A stretch of 27,520 bases of DNA from an uncultured Collinsella sp. (GCA_900755005.1 CAAEEX010000071.1:1-27520); one strand, 5' to 3'; positions 8,343 to 16,113 are shown, counted from the stretch's first letter. Notes: generated by a model from the sequence alone, not told the origin. Numbers and translations: made by a program.

Positions 8343-9749
8343 ATGCGCCAAAACGGATCCAACTTAAACGGGCGTTCGGGTGCGCGTCCGACGGCGCGCC
8401 GCGACCTGGGGCAGCTGCCCAGCGGTCAGCGCAAGCGTCACCGTAAGCCCGGCGCGATGTATCTCAACCATAGCCGCGGTTTTAGCGACCGCAGCGCTCG
8501 CATCGGCAACAGCCGCACACCCCGTCGTTCGTCTCGCCTGCCCTATGCGCTCATCGCCGTGGGTTGCGCACTCGTGCTGTTTATCGCTGCCGTCGTGGGC
8601 TACGTCAACCGCAGCGTGGACGTGGAGCTCAACGGCCAGAAGACCGCAGTGCGCGTCGGCTCTACGCTACAAAACCTCATCGACGACCAGGAGTTGACTG
8701 ACACCTACGACGCAGGCGACCTGCTGGCCGTTGATGACAGCGTGCTCAAGCGCCATGGGGGCGAAAAGCTGTCGGTGAAGGTCGACGGCAAGCGCGTGAA
8801 ACAGGGCAAATGGGGTAGCCGCGAACTTGAGGGCGGCGAGAAGGTGACGGTCAAGGATGGCCGTAACACCTACGAGAAGCACGAGGTTCAGGCTACGGTT
8901 ATCGAGCCCAAGCTCAAGGTCGAGGGTACGGGCGCTATCGAGTATGTGCAGACGTGGGGTGTCCAGGGCCGCTCCGAGGTGTGGGTTGGTGAGCAGTCGG
9001 GCAAGACGCAAGACCGCGGCGAGGTTGTGCCCGCCACCGATTGCGTTGTTGCGTGCGCCAGCGTGGCGCCCAAGGGCAACAAAAAGTACGTGGCGCTGAC
9101 GTTTGACGAGGGTCCGAGCGGCGCCACCAAACAGATCTTGCAGGTGCTCAAGGAAAAGGGCGTCACCGCGACGTTCTTCCTTTCGGGCGATGCGGCCGAG
9201 GCCTCGCCTGCCACGGCCAAGGCGATTGTCGATGCCGGGTGCGAGATCGGATCCAACAGCTACAGCGACGATTCGCTCAAGGGTCAGGACCGTGAGGCGG
9301 TACGCGAACAGATCCCGAAAGGCACCGATGCGATTAAGTCGGCGACCGGCGTGAAGACGATGCTACTGCGTGCTCCCTACGCTGCCTTTGACGAGCAAAA
9401 CTGGATTGATGCGATGGACCTGGTCTCCGCCGTGGTCTCGTGGAATATTGACTCGGGCGACTGGCTGCTCAACGGTGCCGACGAGCAGGTCTCGACGGTG
9501 CTCGATTCGGTGACGCCGGGCAATATCGTGCTGCTCACCGATAGAGACGAATGCGCCGAGCAGACGCTCGAGGCGCTGCCGCAGATTATCGACGGCCTCA
9601 TTGCCGACGGCTACAAGATCGTGACGCTCAGCGACCTGGTCAAGACGGACACGTCGCTGAGCAAAAAGCTCACCTCGCTGACGAAGGTCACCATGCCCAA
9701 GGACGCCGTGTTCCCCCAACTTGTCGAGGACGACGACACCACGGAGTAG
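8343..9749 (+). CDS. Membrane-anchored NodB-type polysaccharide deacetylase homologue, probably inactive
   Basis: The protein has 468 residues. A basic, Arg/Ser-rich cytosolic head (1-66), one membrane segment (67-88), an extracellular beta-rich region (about 90-195, reminiscent of DUF348/G5-type modules) and a NodB-homology domain (about 245-435) follow one another. Motif 1 is TFDEGPS (253-259) instead of TFDDGP. Motif 2, normally H-T/S-x-x-H, is NSYSD (305-309), so both metal histidines are gone. Motif 3 RAPY (343-346) and motif 4 DSGDW (370-374) remain. Motif 5, normally LLH, is LLT (397-399). Loss of every catalytic or metal histidine argues for a pseudo-enzyme, perhaps binding cell-wall glycan. 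The purine-rich GGGGGAGGG precedes the ATG by 3 bases. Confidence 0.85.
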   Translation: MRQNGSNLNGRSGARPTARRDLGQLPSGQRKRHRKPGAMYLNHSRGFSDRSARIGNSRTPRRSSRLPYALIAVGCALVLFIAAVVGYVNRSVDVELNGQKTAVRVGSTLQNLIDDQELTDTYDAGDLLAVDDSVLKRHGGEKLSVKVDGKRVKQGKWGSRELEGGEKVTVKDGRNTYEKHEVQATVIEPKLKVEGTGAIEYVQTWGVQGRSEVWVGEQSGKTQDRGEVVPATDCVVACASVAPKGNKKYVALTFDEGPSGATKQILQVLKEKGVTATFFLSGDAAEASPATAKAIVDAGCEIGSNSYSDDSLKGQDREAVREQIPKGTDAIKSATGVKTMLLRAPYAAFDEQNWIDAMDLVSAVVSWNIDSGDWLLNGADEQVSTVLDSVTPGNIVLLTDRDECAEQTLEALPQIIDGLIADGYKIVTLSDLVKTDTSLSKKLTSLTKVTMPKDAVFPQLVEDDDTTE

Positions 9750-9785
9750 TCATTGGGTAGTCATTTAAGAACGTCCCCAATGACT
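9748..9785 (-). repeat. REP-like dispersed repeat, copy B (inverted repeat)
   Basis: AGTCATTGGG (9748-9757) and CCCAATGACT (9776-9785) are perfect 10-base inverted repeats around an 18-base loop. The right arm and loop carry the 17-base core (9764-9780) shared with copy A at 1368-1384 on the other strand. It overlaps the stop codon of the deacetylase-like gene and could also act as a weak terminator, though no T-run follows. Confidence 0.6.
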
Positions 9786-9860
9786 ATGTCACGGATGCGT
9801 CAGTGTTTGGTATGCCTGCAATGTGCAGCGCATAAATTCGATGCCGCAGGGCGATGCTGA

Positions 9861-9869
9861 TGCTATAGT
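9861..9869 (+). promoter_or_regulatory. Extended -10 promoter of the Mg2+ operon
   Basis: TGCTATAGT has the TGn extension plus a near-consensus -10 (TATAGT, 9864-9869). No -35 box is visible, which extended -10 promoters can tolerate. Transcription would start near 9876, leaving a leader of about 200 bases before the mgtE-like start. Confidence 0.5.
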
Positions 9870-9875
9870 TACTGC

Positions 9876-10060
9876 GGTTAATGAGGGTCAAGAGAAAGGT
9901 TACAGGTGAAATCCAAACCTCGACCATACAGTCGATGACCCCATGCAGGTGCTTTTTGCGCATGCACGGGGTGTAAGCGTCGAGCGGCGTGCCGCCCGCG
10001 CATGCGTATACATATCCAGAAGCCCCCGGACGCCGCACGCGCGGCCGCGTCCGGAGGAAT
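9876..10060 (+). promoter_or_regulatory. Structured 5' leader of the mgtE-NRAMP operon, type unknown
   Basis: This non-coding stretch holds several complementary segments. GGGTCA (9885-9890) pairs with TGACCC (9936-9941), enclosing GGTT/AACC (9898-9901/9916-9919) and TCGAC/GTCGA (9920-9924/9931-9935). CCCCATGCA (9939-9947) pairs with TGCACGGGG (9963-9971) with one mismatch, and shares 9939-9941 with the first stem, so the two are mutually exclusive. A final stem CCGGACGC/GCGTCCGG (10026-10033/10047-10054) covers the first bases of GGAGG (10053-10057). Competing stems plus a masked ribosome-binding site resemble a riboswitch or attenuator. It does not match the M-box consensus I know. Confidence 0.5.
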
Positions 10061-10061
10061 T

Positions 10062-10094
10062 ATGATGGGGAGCACCATTGAATTATCTGAGTGA
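10062..10094 (+). CDS. Possible leader peptide MMGSTIELSE
   Basis: An ATG with the best ribosome-binding site in this region (GGAGG, 10053-10057, 4 bases before) opens a 10-codon frame ending in TGA at 10092-10094. It overlaps the mgtE-like start (TTG, 10078) in another frame. Its stop is one base before an in-frame mgtE ATG (10096). It may couple or regulate translation of the transporter. It is too short to support by coding statistics. Confidence 0.35.
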   Translation: MMGSTIELSE

Positions 10095-11922
10095 GATGCT
10101 CAAACTGCCGGTCTTGGACGTCGACGGCGAAAAGCTCGGCGTGGTCAACGATTTTGGTATTGCTACCGGCGAAGTTTTTCCGCACGTGACGTCGCTCGCG
10201 TTCCGCGGACCCGGCAAGACGCCGTTTATGATCAGCTGGCGCAAATGGGTCGACCGTATCGACGAGACGGGTGTACACCTTAAGACGTCGGCCACCGAAA
10301 TCCGTTTTTCGTACCTGCAGCCGACCGAACTCCTGCTCGCCCGCGACGTGCTCAACAAGCAGATCGTTGACACGCAGGGCATGAAGGTCGTGCGCGTAAA
10401 CGACATCAAGTTTTCCATGTCGGGCGAAAACCAGCTGCGCCTGCTGGGCGCCGAGGTCGGTGCCCGCGGTCTGCTACGCGCCATCAGCCCCGCGCTCGAG
10501 CATATCGTCGAAGGCTTTATGAAGCACCTGGGCAAGCCGCTCAGTGAGGACATCATCGCTTGGTCCTACATGGACCTGCTCGATCGCTCGACCAAGAACA
10601 TTCAACTCTCGGTGTCGCACAAGACGCTCGGCGAGCTGCATCCTGCCGACATCGCCGACATTATCGAGCAGCTCGACCCGCGCCTACGTGCGCAGGTGTT
10701 TGCGCAGCTCGATACTGCCCAGGCCGCCGAGGCCATCTCGGAGTTCGATGACGACGAGCTTATGACCGAGATGCTCGAGGGCCTGTCCGACACGGACGCA
10801 TCGTCGATGCTGGCCATGATGGACCCGGACGATGCAGCCGACCTGATCGACGAGCTCGATTACGAGAAGGCCGAGAAGCTCCTGCGCCTGATGGGCGTCA
10901 AGGAGGAGAAGGCGATTCGTAACCTGCTGGGGTATGAGGACAATACCGCCGGCCGCATCATGACCTCGGAGTTTGTCTCCCTGCCCGCCACGGCAACGGT
11001 CGGTGACGCCATCGAGGCGATTCGCGAGCTCGACGAGGACTTCGAGAGCGTCTACTACGTCTATACCGAGGATCCGAGCGGCATGCTGACCGGCGTGCTT
11101 TCGCTGCGCACGCTGATCGTAGCCGACCGCGACGCCACGCTGGGTCAGCTGGCCTATCGCGACCTGGTCTATGTGTCGCCCGACGAGGACCAGGAAGACG
11201 TGACGGACGAGATGACCAAGTACGACCTGGTTGCCATCCCTGTCTGCGACGAGAACCGCCATATCCTGGGTATCGTGACCTTCGACGACGCCATGGATGT
11301 TATCGCCGAGGAGCATCAGGAGGACCTGCAGATCGCCGGTGTCGGCTCGGGCGATAGCGCGTCGGACGACTCGACGAACGTGCTCAGCTGGTTTGTGCAT
11401 CGCCAGTACTGGGTTGTCGTGTGGGGCATTGCCTCGTGCATTATGGCGACCGTGTTGGGAACGGCACTCGGCTCCGCGCATTTGGTGGTGTTCCCCATGT
11501 GCGCCATGCCGCTCGTGTTGCTGGCTGCCTCGCGTATGGTGTCGTTCGTCAAGAACTACTTCCTGGAGTATGACGGTCACGACGACGAGCCCAAGCCGTA
11601 TCTGGGGTTCTTCTTCCAGAGCACGGGCATGGGCCTGATTCTGTCACTCGTGACCTATCTGTGCGCCCAGCTGGTGCGCACCGCTGCGTTCCCCGATGCG
11701 CCCATGTTTGAGGAGCAACTCTTTACCGGGTGCTTTAATATCGCTGCCATCATTTGCCTGGTTGGCAACATGAGCGCCGTGATTTACCTGATGGTGCTGT
11801 TCTGGCGTGACGAGCATGACCTCAACACGTCGGGCACCGCCATGAACGTTATTGCCGTCATGATCTCGTGCGTGGCGTACTGCGCCGCTGCGGTGCTGCT
11901 CACCATGTCGGTCATTGGTTAG
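10078..11922 (+). CDS. mgtE: PRC-MgtE_N-CBS membrane protein, divergent Mg2+ transporter or sensor
   Basis: The 614-residue protein begins with a PRC-barrel-like region (about residues 7-140). An MgtE N-terminal helical domain follows (about 185-290; SHKTLGELHPADIADIIEQLDP is typical), then a CBS pair (about 300-420, starting after AGRIMTSEFVSL). About five membrane segments lie in 445-614. Classical MgtE has a conserved pore segment with GGNxGxQ; I do not find it here, so transport function is uncertain. The cytosolic part would sense Mg2+ and nucleotides. Start choice: TTG 10078 has GGGGAG 5 bases upstream; ATG 10096 is an alternative coupled to the small upstream frame. It probably shares a transcript with the NRAMP-family gene 8 bases downstream. 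Confidence 0.8.
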   Translation: MNYLSEMLKLPVLDVDGEKLGVVNDFGIATGEVFPHVTSLAFRGPGKTPFMISWRKWVDRIDETGVHLKTSATEIRFSYLQPTELLLARDVLNKQIVDTQGMKVVRVNDIKFSMSGENQLRLLGAEVGARGLLRAISPALEHIVEGFMKHLGKPLSEDIIAWSYMDLLDRSTKNIQLSVSHKTLGELHPADIADIIEQLDPRLRAQVFAQLDTAQAAEAISEFDDDELMTEMLEGLSDTDASSMLAMMDPDDAADLIDELDYEKAEKLLRLMGVKEEKAIRNLLGYEDNTAGRIMTSEFVSLPATATVGDAIEAIRELDEDFESVYYVYTEDPSGMLTGVLSLRTLIVADRDATLGQLAYRDLVYVSPDEDQEDVTDEMTKYDLVAIPVCDENRHILGIVTFDDAMDVIAEEHQEDLQIAGVGSGDSASDDSTNVLSWFVHRQYWVVVWGIASCIMATVLGTALGSAHLVVFPMCAMPLVLLAASRMVSFVKNYFLEYDGHDDEPKPYLGFFFQSTGMGLILSLVTYLCAQLVRTAAFPDAPMFEEQLFTGCFNIAAIICLVGNMSAVIYLMVLFWRDEHDLNTSGTAMNVIAVMISCVAYCAAAVLLTMSVIG

Positions 11923-11930
11923 GTGGTCGC

Positions 11931-13193
11931 GTGCAAAATACCAAGCAAAAGTCGGGCACCAAGCAAAAGTTGACCATCGCGGCCATCTTTGGCGCTATGG
12001 GTCCCGGTCTGCTGGCGGCGCTTTCGGGCAATGACGCCGGCGGCATTGCAACGTATTCCAGCGCGGGCGCCAGCTATGGCTACAAGATGCTCTGGATGCT
12101 TCCCGTCATGACCGTGCTGCTTATCGTGACGCAGGAGACCGCGGCGCGCTGCGGATGCGTCACGGGTAAGGGCCTGGCGTCGCTCATTCGCGAGCGCTTT
12201 GGCGTGCGCAAGAGCGTGTTGGCCATGGCGGCGCTGTTGATCGCCAACACGGCGGTGACCATCTCGGAGTTCGCGGGTATCGCGAGTGGCCTTGCTCTGT
12301 TTGGCGTGCCGGCGAGCATCTCGGTGCCGCTCGTGGCGCTGCTGGTTTGGATGCTTACCATGTCGGGCAGTTTCCAGCGCATCGAGAAGATTTTGCTGCT
12401 GGTAAGCTGCGTGTTCGTGACCTACGTCGTCGCCGCGTTTATGGCCGGCCCCAACTGGGGCGAGGTCGCGGTCGACCTGGTCGTGCCTAACATTCAAAAT
12501 GATCCCAACTACGTGTCGCTCGTGGTCGCAACGATCGGTACCACCATCGCGCCGTGGATGATTTTCTTGGCGCAGAACAACGTGGTCGATAAGAACGCGG
12601 GCGAGGACGATATCGTGCTGCAGCGCATCGATACCGTGAGCGGCTCGCTTGCCGCCGATGTCATTGCCGGCTTTATTATCATCACGACCGGTACGGTGTT
12701 GTTCCCGGCGGGTATTCAGATTAGCGATGCCGCCGATGCTGCCCGCGCGTTGGAGCCTATTGCGGGTCAGTGGTCCACGGTACTGTTTGCCTCGGGCCTG
12801 GTCGCGGCGAGCTTCTTGGCCGCCTGCGTGCTGCCGGGCGTTACGTCGAGCGCTATCTGCGAGGCATTTGGCTGGGAGCGCGGTGCCGACCGCAGCTGGG
12901 ACGAGGCCCCGGTCTATCGCGGCATCATTACGGCCATCATCGGTATCTCTGCCGTGCTGGTGCTTATGCCCGGCGTCGATCTGTTCCAGATTATGATGAC
13001 CTCACAGGTCATCAATGGTGTGCTGTTGCCCGTGGTTCTGGTGTTCCAGGTGGTTATCGCAGCCGACCGTCACATTATGGGTGCCAACCGCAACGGCCGC
13101 GTGTGGAATGTGCTCACTTGGGCGACTATCGGTGTGATTACGGTGCTCACGGTCGTCATGTTTGTTCTGCAGGCGATGGGCTACAGCGCTTAG
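11931..13193 (+). CDS. NRAMP (SLC11)-family metal transporter, probable Mg2+ type (NRMT-like)
   Basis: The protein has 420 residues and about 11 membrane segments. The first segment carries GPGLLAALSGNDAGG: the family's DPGN metal motif is DAGG here (D35-G38). In the sixth segment the usual AxxMPH is TTIAPW (204-209), so the methionine that selects transition metals is Ala207. A branch of NRAMP proteins with an altered site, studied in Eggerthella lenta (same class), transports Mg2+. Pairing with an MgtE-like gene supports a Mg2+ role here. Start: GTG 11931, with AGGTGG overlapping the upstream stop; the longer open frame from 11868 would overlap mgtE heavily. A terminator follows. Confidence 0.85.
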   Translation: MQNTKQKSGTKQKLTIAAIFGAMGPGLLAALSGNDAGGIATYSSAGASYGYKMLWMLPVMTVLLIVTQETAARCGCVTGKGLASLIRERFGVRKSVLAMAALLIANTAVTISEFAGIASGLALFGVPASISVPLVALLVWMLTMSGSFQRIEKILLLVSCVFVTYVVAAFMAGPNWGEVAVDLVVPNIQNDPNYVSLVVATIGTTIAPWMIFLAQNNVVDKNAGEDDIVLQRIDTVSGSLAADVIAGFIIITTGTVLFPAGIQISDAADAARALEPIAGQWSTVLFASGLVAASFLAACVLPGVTSSAICEAFGWERGADRSWDEAPVYRGIITAIIGISAVLVLMPGVDLFQIMMTSQVINGVLLPVVLVFQVVIAADRHIMGANRNGRVWNVLTWATIGVITVLTVVMFVLQAMGYSA

Positions 13194-13213
13194 CGCCTCT
13201 TTTGGACTCCAAA

Positions 13214-13245
13214 CAGGCCGCTGCCATGGGCTGCGGCCTGCATTT
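13214..13245 (+). terminator. Intrinsic terminator after the NRAMP gene
   Basis: CAGGCCGC (13214-13221) and GCGGCCTG (13233-13240) form a perfect 8-base stem; the inner GCC/GGC can extend it. It is followed by CATTTT. It starts 20 bases after the stop codon. Confidence 0.75.
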
Positions 13246-13275
13246 TGCCTGCTATAGGGCGTTAGTTATATGGCA

Positions 13276-13505
13276 GTGGACAAAAAATGCCAAATATGAG
13301 TACTGTTGTTAAGTGAATAGCATTTACATCCAAGAAGATAATGAACATAACCTATAGTATGTTCATTAAAATCGGTTCCAATATGCCTTAAACCAGTCAG
13401 GTTGGCTGCTTTAGGGGGTTGTAGGGGCCGCTCGGACGTCATTTTGGGTGGTTTTGCCTGCTACTAAAATGGTAACAGTACTCATATTTGCCCTTTTTTG
13501 CCCAC
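13276..13505. mobile_element. 230-bp element with 32-bp terminal inverted repeats, MITE-like
   Basis: Bases 13276-13307 match the reverse complement of 13474-13505 at 29 of 32 positions, including an exact 17-base run (CAAATATGAGTACTGTT at 13291-13307). The interior is AT-richer than the surroundings and has no credible gene. It lies in the 517-base gap between two convergent genes, where an insertion does no harm. Size, terminal repeats and lack of coding fit a miniature inverted-repeat element or a large RNA hairpin. No clear target duplication is visible. The rest of the gap (13506-13649) shows nothing I can interpret. Confidence 0.55.
13339..13368. repeat. Perfect 11-bp inverted repeat inside the element
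   Basis: TAATGAACATA (13339-13349) is perfectly complementary to TATGTTCATTA (13358-13368) with 8 bases between, containing TATAG. It may be an operator over a -10 box or a small hairpin at the centre of the MITE-like element. Confidence 0.5.
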
Positions 13506-13649
13506 AGACCTTTGAGGGTGCGGCGAAAAGGGCTTGTTTTGATTGTTTGGGGCAGGCGCGAGGCGCGGAAACGATGTCTGGAGTGACGGAGCGGCCTGGA
13601 ATTCATCCGTAGAGGTCTTCATTAGCTGCGCCAGGAGTGTCCCTAACTG

Positions 13650-13687
13650 CCGGAGGGGGTGTCTGCCGTGGCAGACACCCCCTCCGG
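13650..13687. terminator. Very strong 18-bp hairpin behind the acyltransferase gene
   Basis: The arms 13650-13667 and 13670-13687 are perfectly complementary with only GT between. It lies 23 bases after the minus-strand acyltransferase stop. Neither strand has a T-run behind it, so it is not a textbook intrinsic terminator. It could stop transcription with a factor or protect the mRNA 3' end. Confidence 0.55.
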
Positions 13688-13710
13688 ATGTGGGAAGTTT
13701 ACGCTGCAGG

Positions 13711-15927
13711 TTACTTGTCGGTGCCCAGCTTGTGCGGCTTGAGAGCGAGCGCATTGACGAGCGCGTCGGTGGCAGACTTGACGGCTGCCGGTTGCGGATC
13801 GTTGACGTGATCCTCGGGATGCACGGGCAGGTCCTTCTTGACTGCATCGTGGATCAAGTTGAGGTACTCAGTCACGCCAGTGGTCGATAGATGCGTGCCA
13901 TCGCCATCGAACAGGTCGTTGCGGTTGGCACTGTATCCGTACCAGTCGATAACGCGCACGTTCTTGTAGCGCGTAGCGGCGTTGGCGATGGCCTGGTTGG
14001 TAGAGCCAACCCACGGCTGCGGGCTGCGCGTGTTCACAAACACCACAATACGCTTATCTCCTGCATCGGCCATGATGGCGTCGATCTGGTCGTCGGTTAC
14101 CAAGCCGTTGGTGCCCAGCGCAAAGACCACGATCTTGCCGGCAAGGTTCTGTTGGAGATAGCCCTCAAATGTCGCACGGCCCGCATCGAACTGGCGGCCC
14201 TTTTCGGCATCGATATGGCTGTGCGGGAACACGCCGTCAAAGGTGTCCACGGCACGCAGCGACACGGAGTCACCGATCATCAACAGGTCGTAGGAGCCAT
14301 CGGGGAAGCCGTCGTTGTCCTTGTCGGTGTCGTCGGCCGCCTGCTGGTCGGTGGGCGCGGTGTTTTTGGCTTCCTTGTTGAGGACTTCGGCGCCCTCACC
14401 GCTCAGCGCAGACGTCTCGGGCACAAAGATCAGGCCGCCCAGTGCAACGACCAACACGACAGCGCAGGTTGCGCAGGCAGGGACGTGCGCGCGCACCCAG
14501 TTGGCGGGCGTGGCGGTGCCGTCGCGGAACTCGGATACGGTGCGCCCAAAGGCCCCCTTTCTAAACGGCGTCTCGATAAAGCGATATGAGCATTCGGCCA
14601 CGGCGACCACCAACAGCACCTGCAAAATGTACTGCCACCACGGTGTATCGTTGATGTTGGCGACCGGGTTCATGAGCAACAGCAGGGGATAGTGCCACAG
14701 GTAGATGCTGTACGAGCGCTTGCCAACCCACACGAGCGGCTCGGCGGACAGCGCGCGGGCAACCATTCCCTGGGGCTGCACGCAGGCCGCGATGACCATG
14801 AGCGTGAGGATCGAGCACAGCAGTGTGCCTCCGCGATACTGGAAGGCGGTGTAGCCGTTGGTGAGCGCGACCATGGCGGCAAGGCCAACCAGACCCACGA
14901 CGCCCAACACATCGATGGATGCGGGCGAGGACCAAAAACGCACGAGGGCGCTCGGCTGTGCCGGGGCGGTCTCGGCTGCTTCGTCGGCCTTCTCGCCAGG
15001 CTTGCCCTCGGCGTTCTTGCCGTGCTTGGCGGCGCCAGCTAGGCGATTGAGCCCCAAACGACGAGCGAGACGCACCGGCGTCAGGTCGCGATCGGGGATA
15101 AAGGCCATCCAGGCACCCAGCAGCAGCGAGAACACACGGGTGTCGGTGCCGTAGTACACGCGGCTGGGGTCGGCGGCAGGGTTGTAAAGCACCATCATGG
15201 CGAGGGCGGATATCGCGGCAAGACCCAGAACCACGCGGCGCGTGTTGGGCTTGCTCACATGCATGGATACCATGGTAAACAGCAGTGGCGGCCAAATCAG
15301 GTAGAACTGTTCCTCGATGGCAAGCGACCAAAAGTGCGTGAGCGGCGAGGGGTCGCCCAGAGCATTGAAGTACGAGACGTTTTGGGCAATCTGCCACCAG
15401 TTGTTGAAGAACAGCAGCGACGGCAGGATGTCGGGGCGCATCTTGGTGAGCATCACGTGGTTAAAGATAGTGCACAGCGCGCAGGTTACAAACACTACCG
15501 TTACCACGGCGGGGACCAGGCGACGGATGCGGCGAATCCAGAAGCTCTTGAGGTCGATGCGTCCGGTCTTAGCGACTTCGTTGAGTAACAGGCGTGTGAT
15601 CAGATAGCCCGAAAGCACAAAGAAGATCGTGACACCGAGCAGGCCGCCCTGAGCCCACGTGAGGTTGAGGTGATAGAGCACCACTGCGACGACGGCAAGC
15701 GTGCGCAGGCCGTCGAGGGCGGGGATATAGCGAGATTTGGGGCGCGTGGGCGCCTGTTCTTTTGCGGCGCTGTTGGTGTGGGTACCCTTGTTGGCGGGCG
15801 CGCGATGAGAGCCTGCGGCGCGGCGCGGCTCGGTGGCTTGTCGGTTAGCGCGCGAACGTTCGTGCGGCGCTTGTTGATCGCTCGCGTGGCGTGAGCTGCG
15901 CGAACTCGATCGCGGGAATTGTTCCAT
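13711..15927 (-). CDS. OatA-like O-acyltransferase: acyltransferase-3 membrane domain plus SGNH domain
   Basis: The protein has 738 residues. A basic cytosolic head (1-66) precedes an acyltransferase-3 domain of about ten segments (67-455), with catalytic-type H86 in LYHLNL, FFVLSGYLI (102-110), the basic RRIRRL (132-137) and FWSLAIEEQFYLIW (199-212). A further segment (about 484-503) leads to an extracellular SGNH domain (about 545-700): GDS with Ser554, GTNG with Asn607, and DGTH with Asp676/His679. This two-part plan moves acetyl groups across the membrane onto cell-wall sugars, as in OatA. A charged insert (300-325) lies in a cytosolic loop. A minus-strand TACAAT (15972-15967) may be its -10. 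It stands alone. Confidence 0.9.
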   Translation of the reverse strand: MEQFPRSSSRSSRHASDQQAPHERSRANRQATEPRRAAGSHRAPANKGTHTNSAAKEQAPTRPKSRYIPALDGLRTLAVVAVVLYHLNLTWAQGGLLGVTIFFVLSGYLITRLLLNEVAKTGRIDLKSFWIRRIRRLVPAVVTVVFVTCALCTIFNHVMLTKMRPDILPSLLFFNNWWQIAQNVSYFNALGDPSPLTHFWSLAIEEQFYLIWPPLLFTMVSMHVSKPNTRRVVLGLAAISALAMMVLYNPAADPSRVYYGTDTRVFSLLLGAWMAFIPDRDLTPVRLARRLGLNRLAGAAKHGKNAEGKPGEKADEAAETAPAQPSALVRFWSSPASIDVLGVVGLVGLAAMVALTNGYTAFQYRGGTLLCSILTLMVIAACVQPQGMVARALSAEPLVWVGKRSYSIYLWHYPLLLLMNPVANINDTPWWQYILQVLLVVAVAECSYRFIETPFRKGAFGRTVSEFRDGTATPANWVRAHVPACATCAVVLVVALGGLIFVPETSALSGEGAEVLNKEAKNTAPTDQQAADDTDKDNDGFPDGSYDLLMIGDSVSLRAVDTFDGVFPHSHIDAEKGRQFDAGRATFEGYLQQNLAGKIVVFALGTNGLVTDDQIDAIMADAGDKRIVVFVNTRSPQPWVGSTNQAIANAATRYKNVRVIDWYGYSANRNDLFDGDGTHLSTTGVTEYLNLIHDAVKKDLPVHPEDHVNDPQPAAVKSATDALVNALALKPHKLGTDK

Positions 15928-16113
15928 AAAACTTCATCCAATGACGAGAATAATCAGCACGCCTTCATTGTAGCCGCCTGCTCCTGTGAATGCTTGCTGC
16001 CGGCGCAAGCTCAAGCGCGCGTCCACATCAAAGTGAACTAAAGTTATAGAGGTGCGAGAGCGCACGATTGACGGCCAACAGCGGGTGCAGAGCCCGCGGA
16101 CGAGGAGGTTTCC

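Noticed and set aside
9876..9975. M-box, cobalamin or FMN riboswitch
   Set aside because: GGTGAAATCC and a GTTAATGAGG start recall parts of these, but the other conserved segments of each class are missing.
13276..13505. Invertible promoter segment
   Set aside because: The inverted repeats would permit inversion, but both neighbours converge on the region, so no gene would be switched, and no recombinase gene is nearby.
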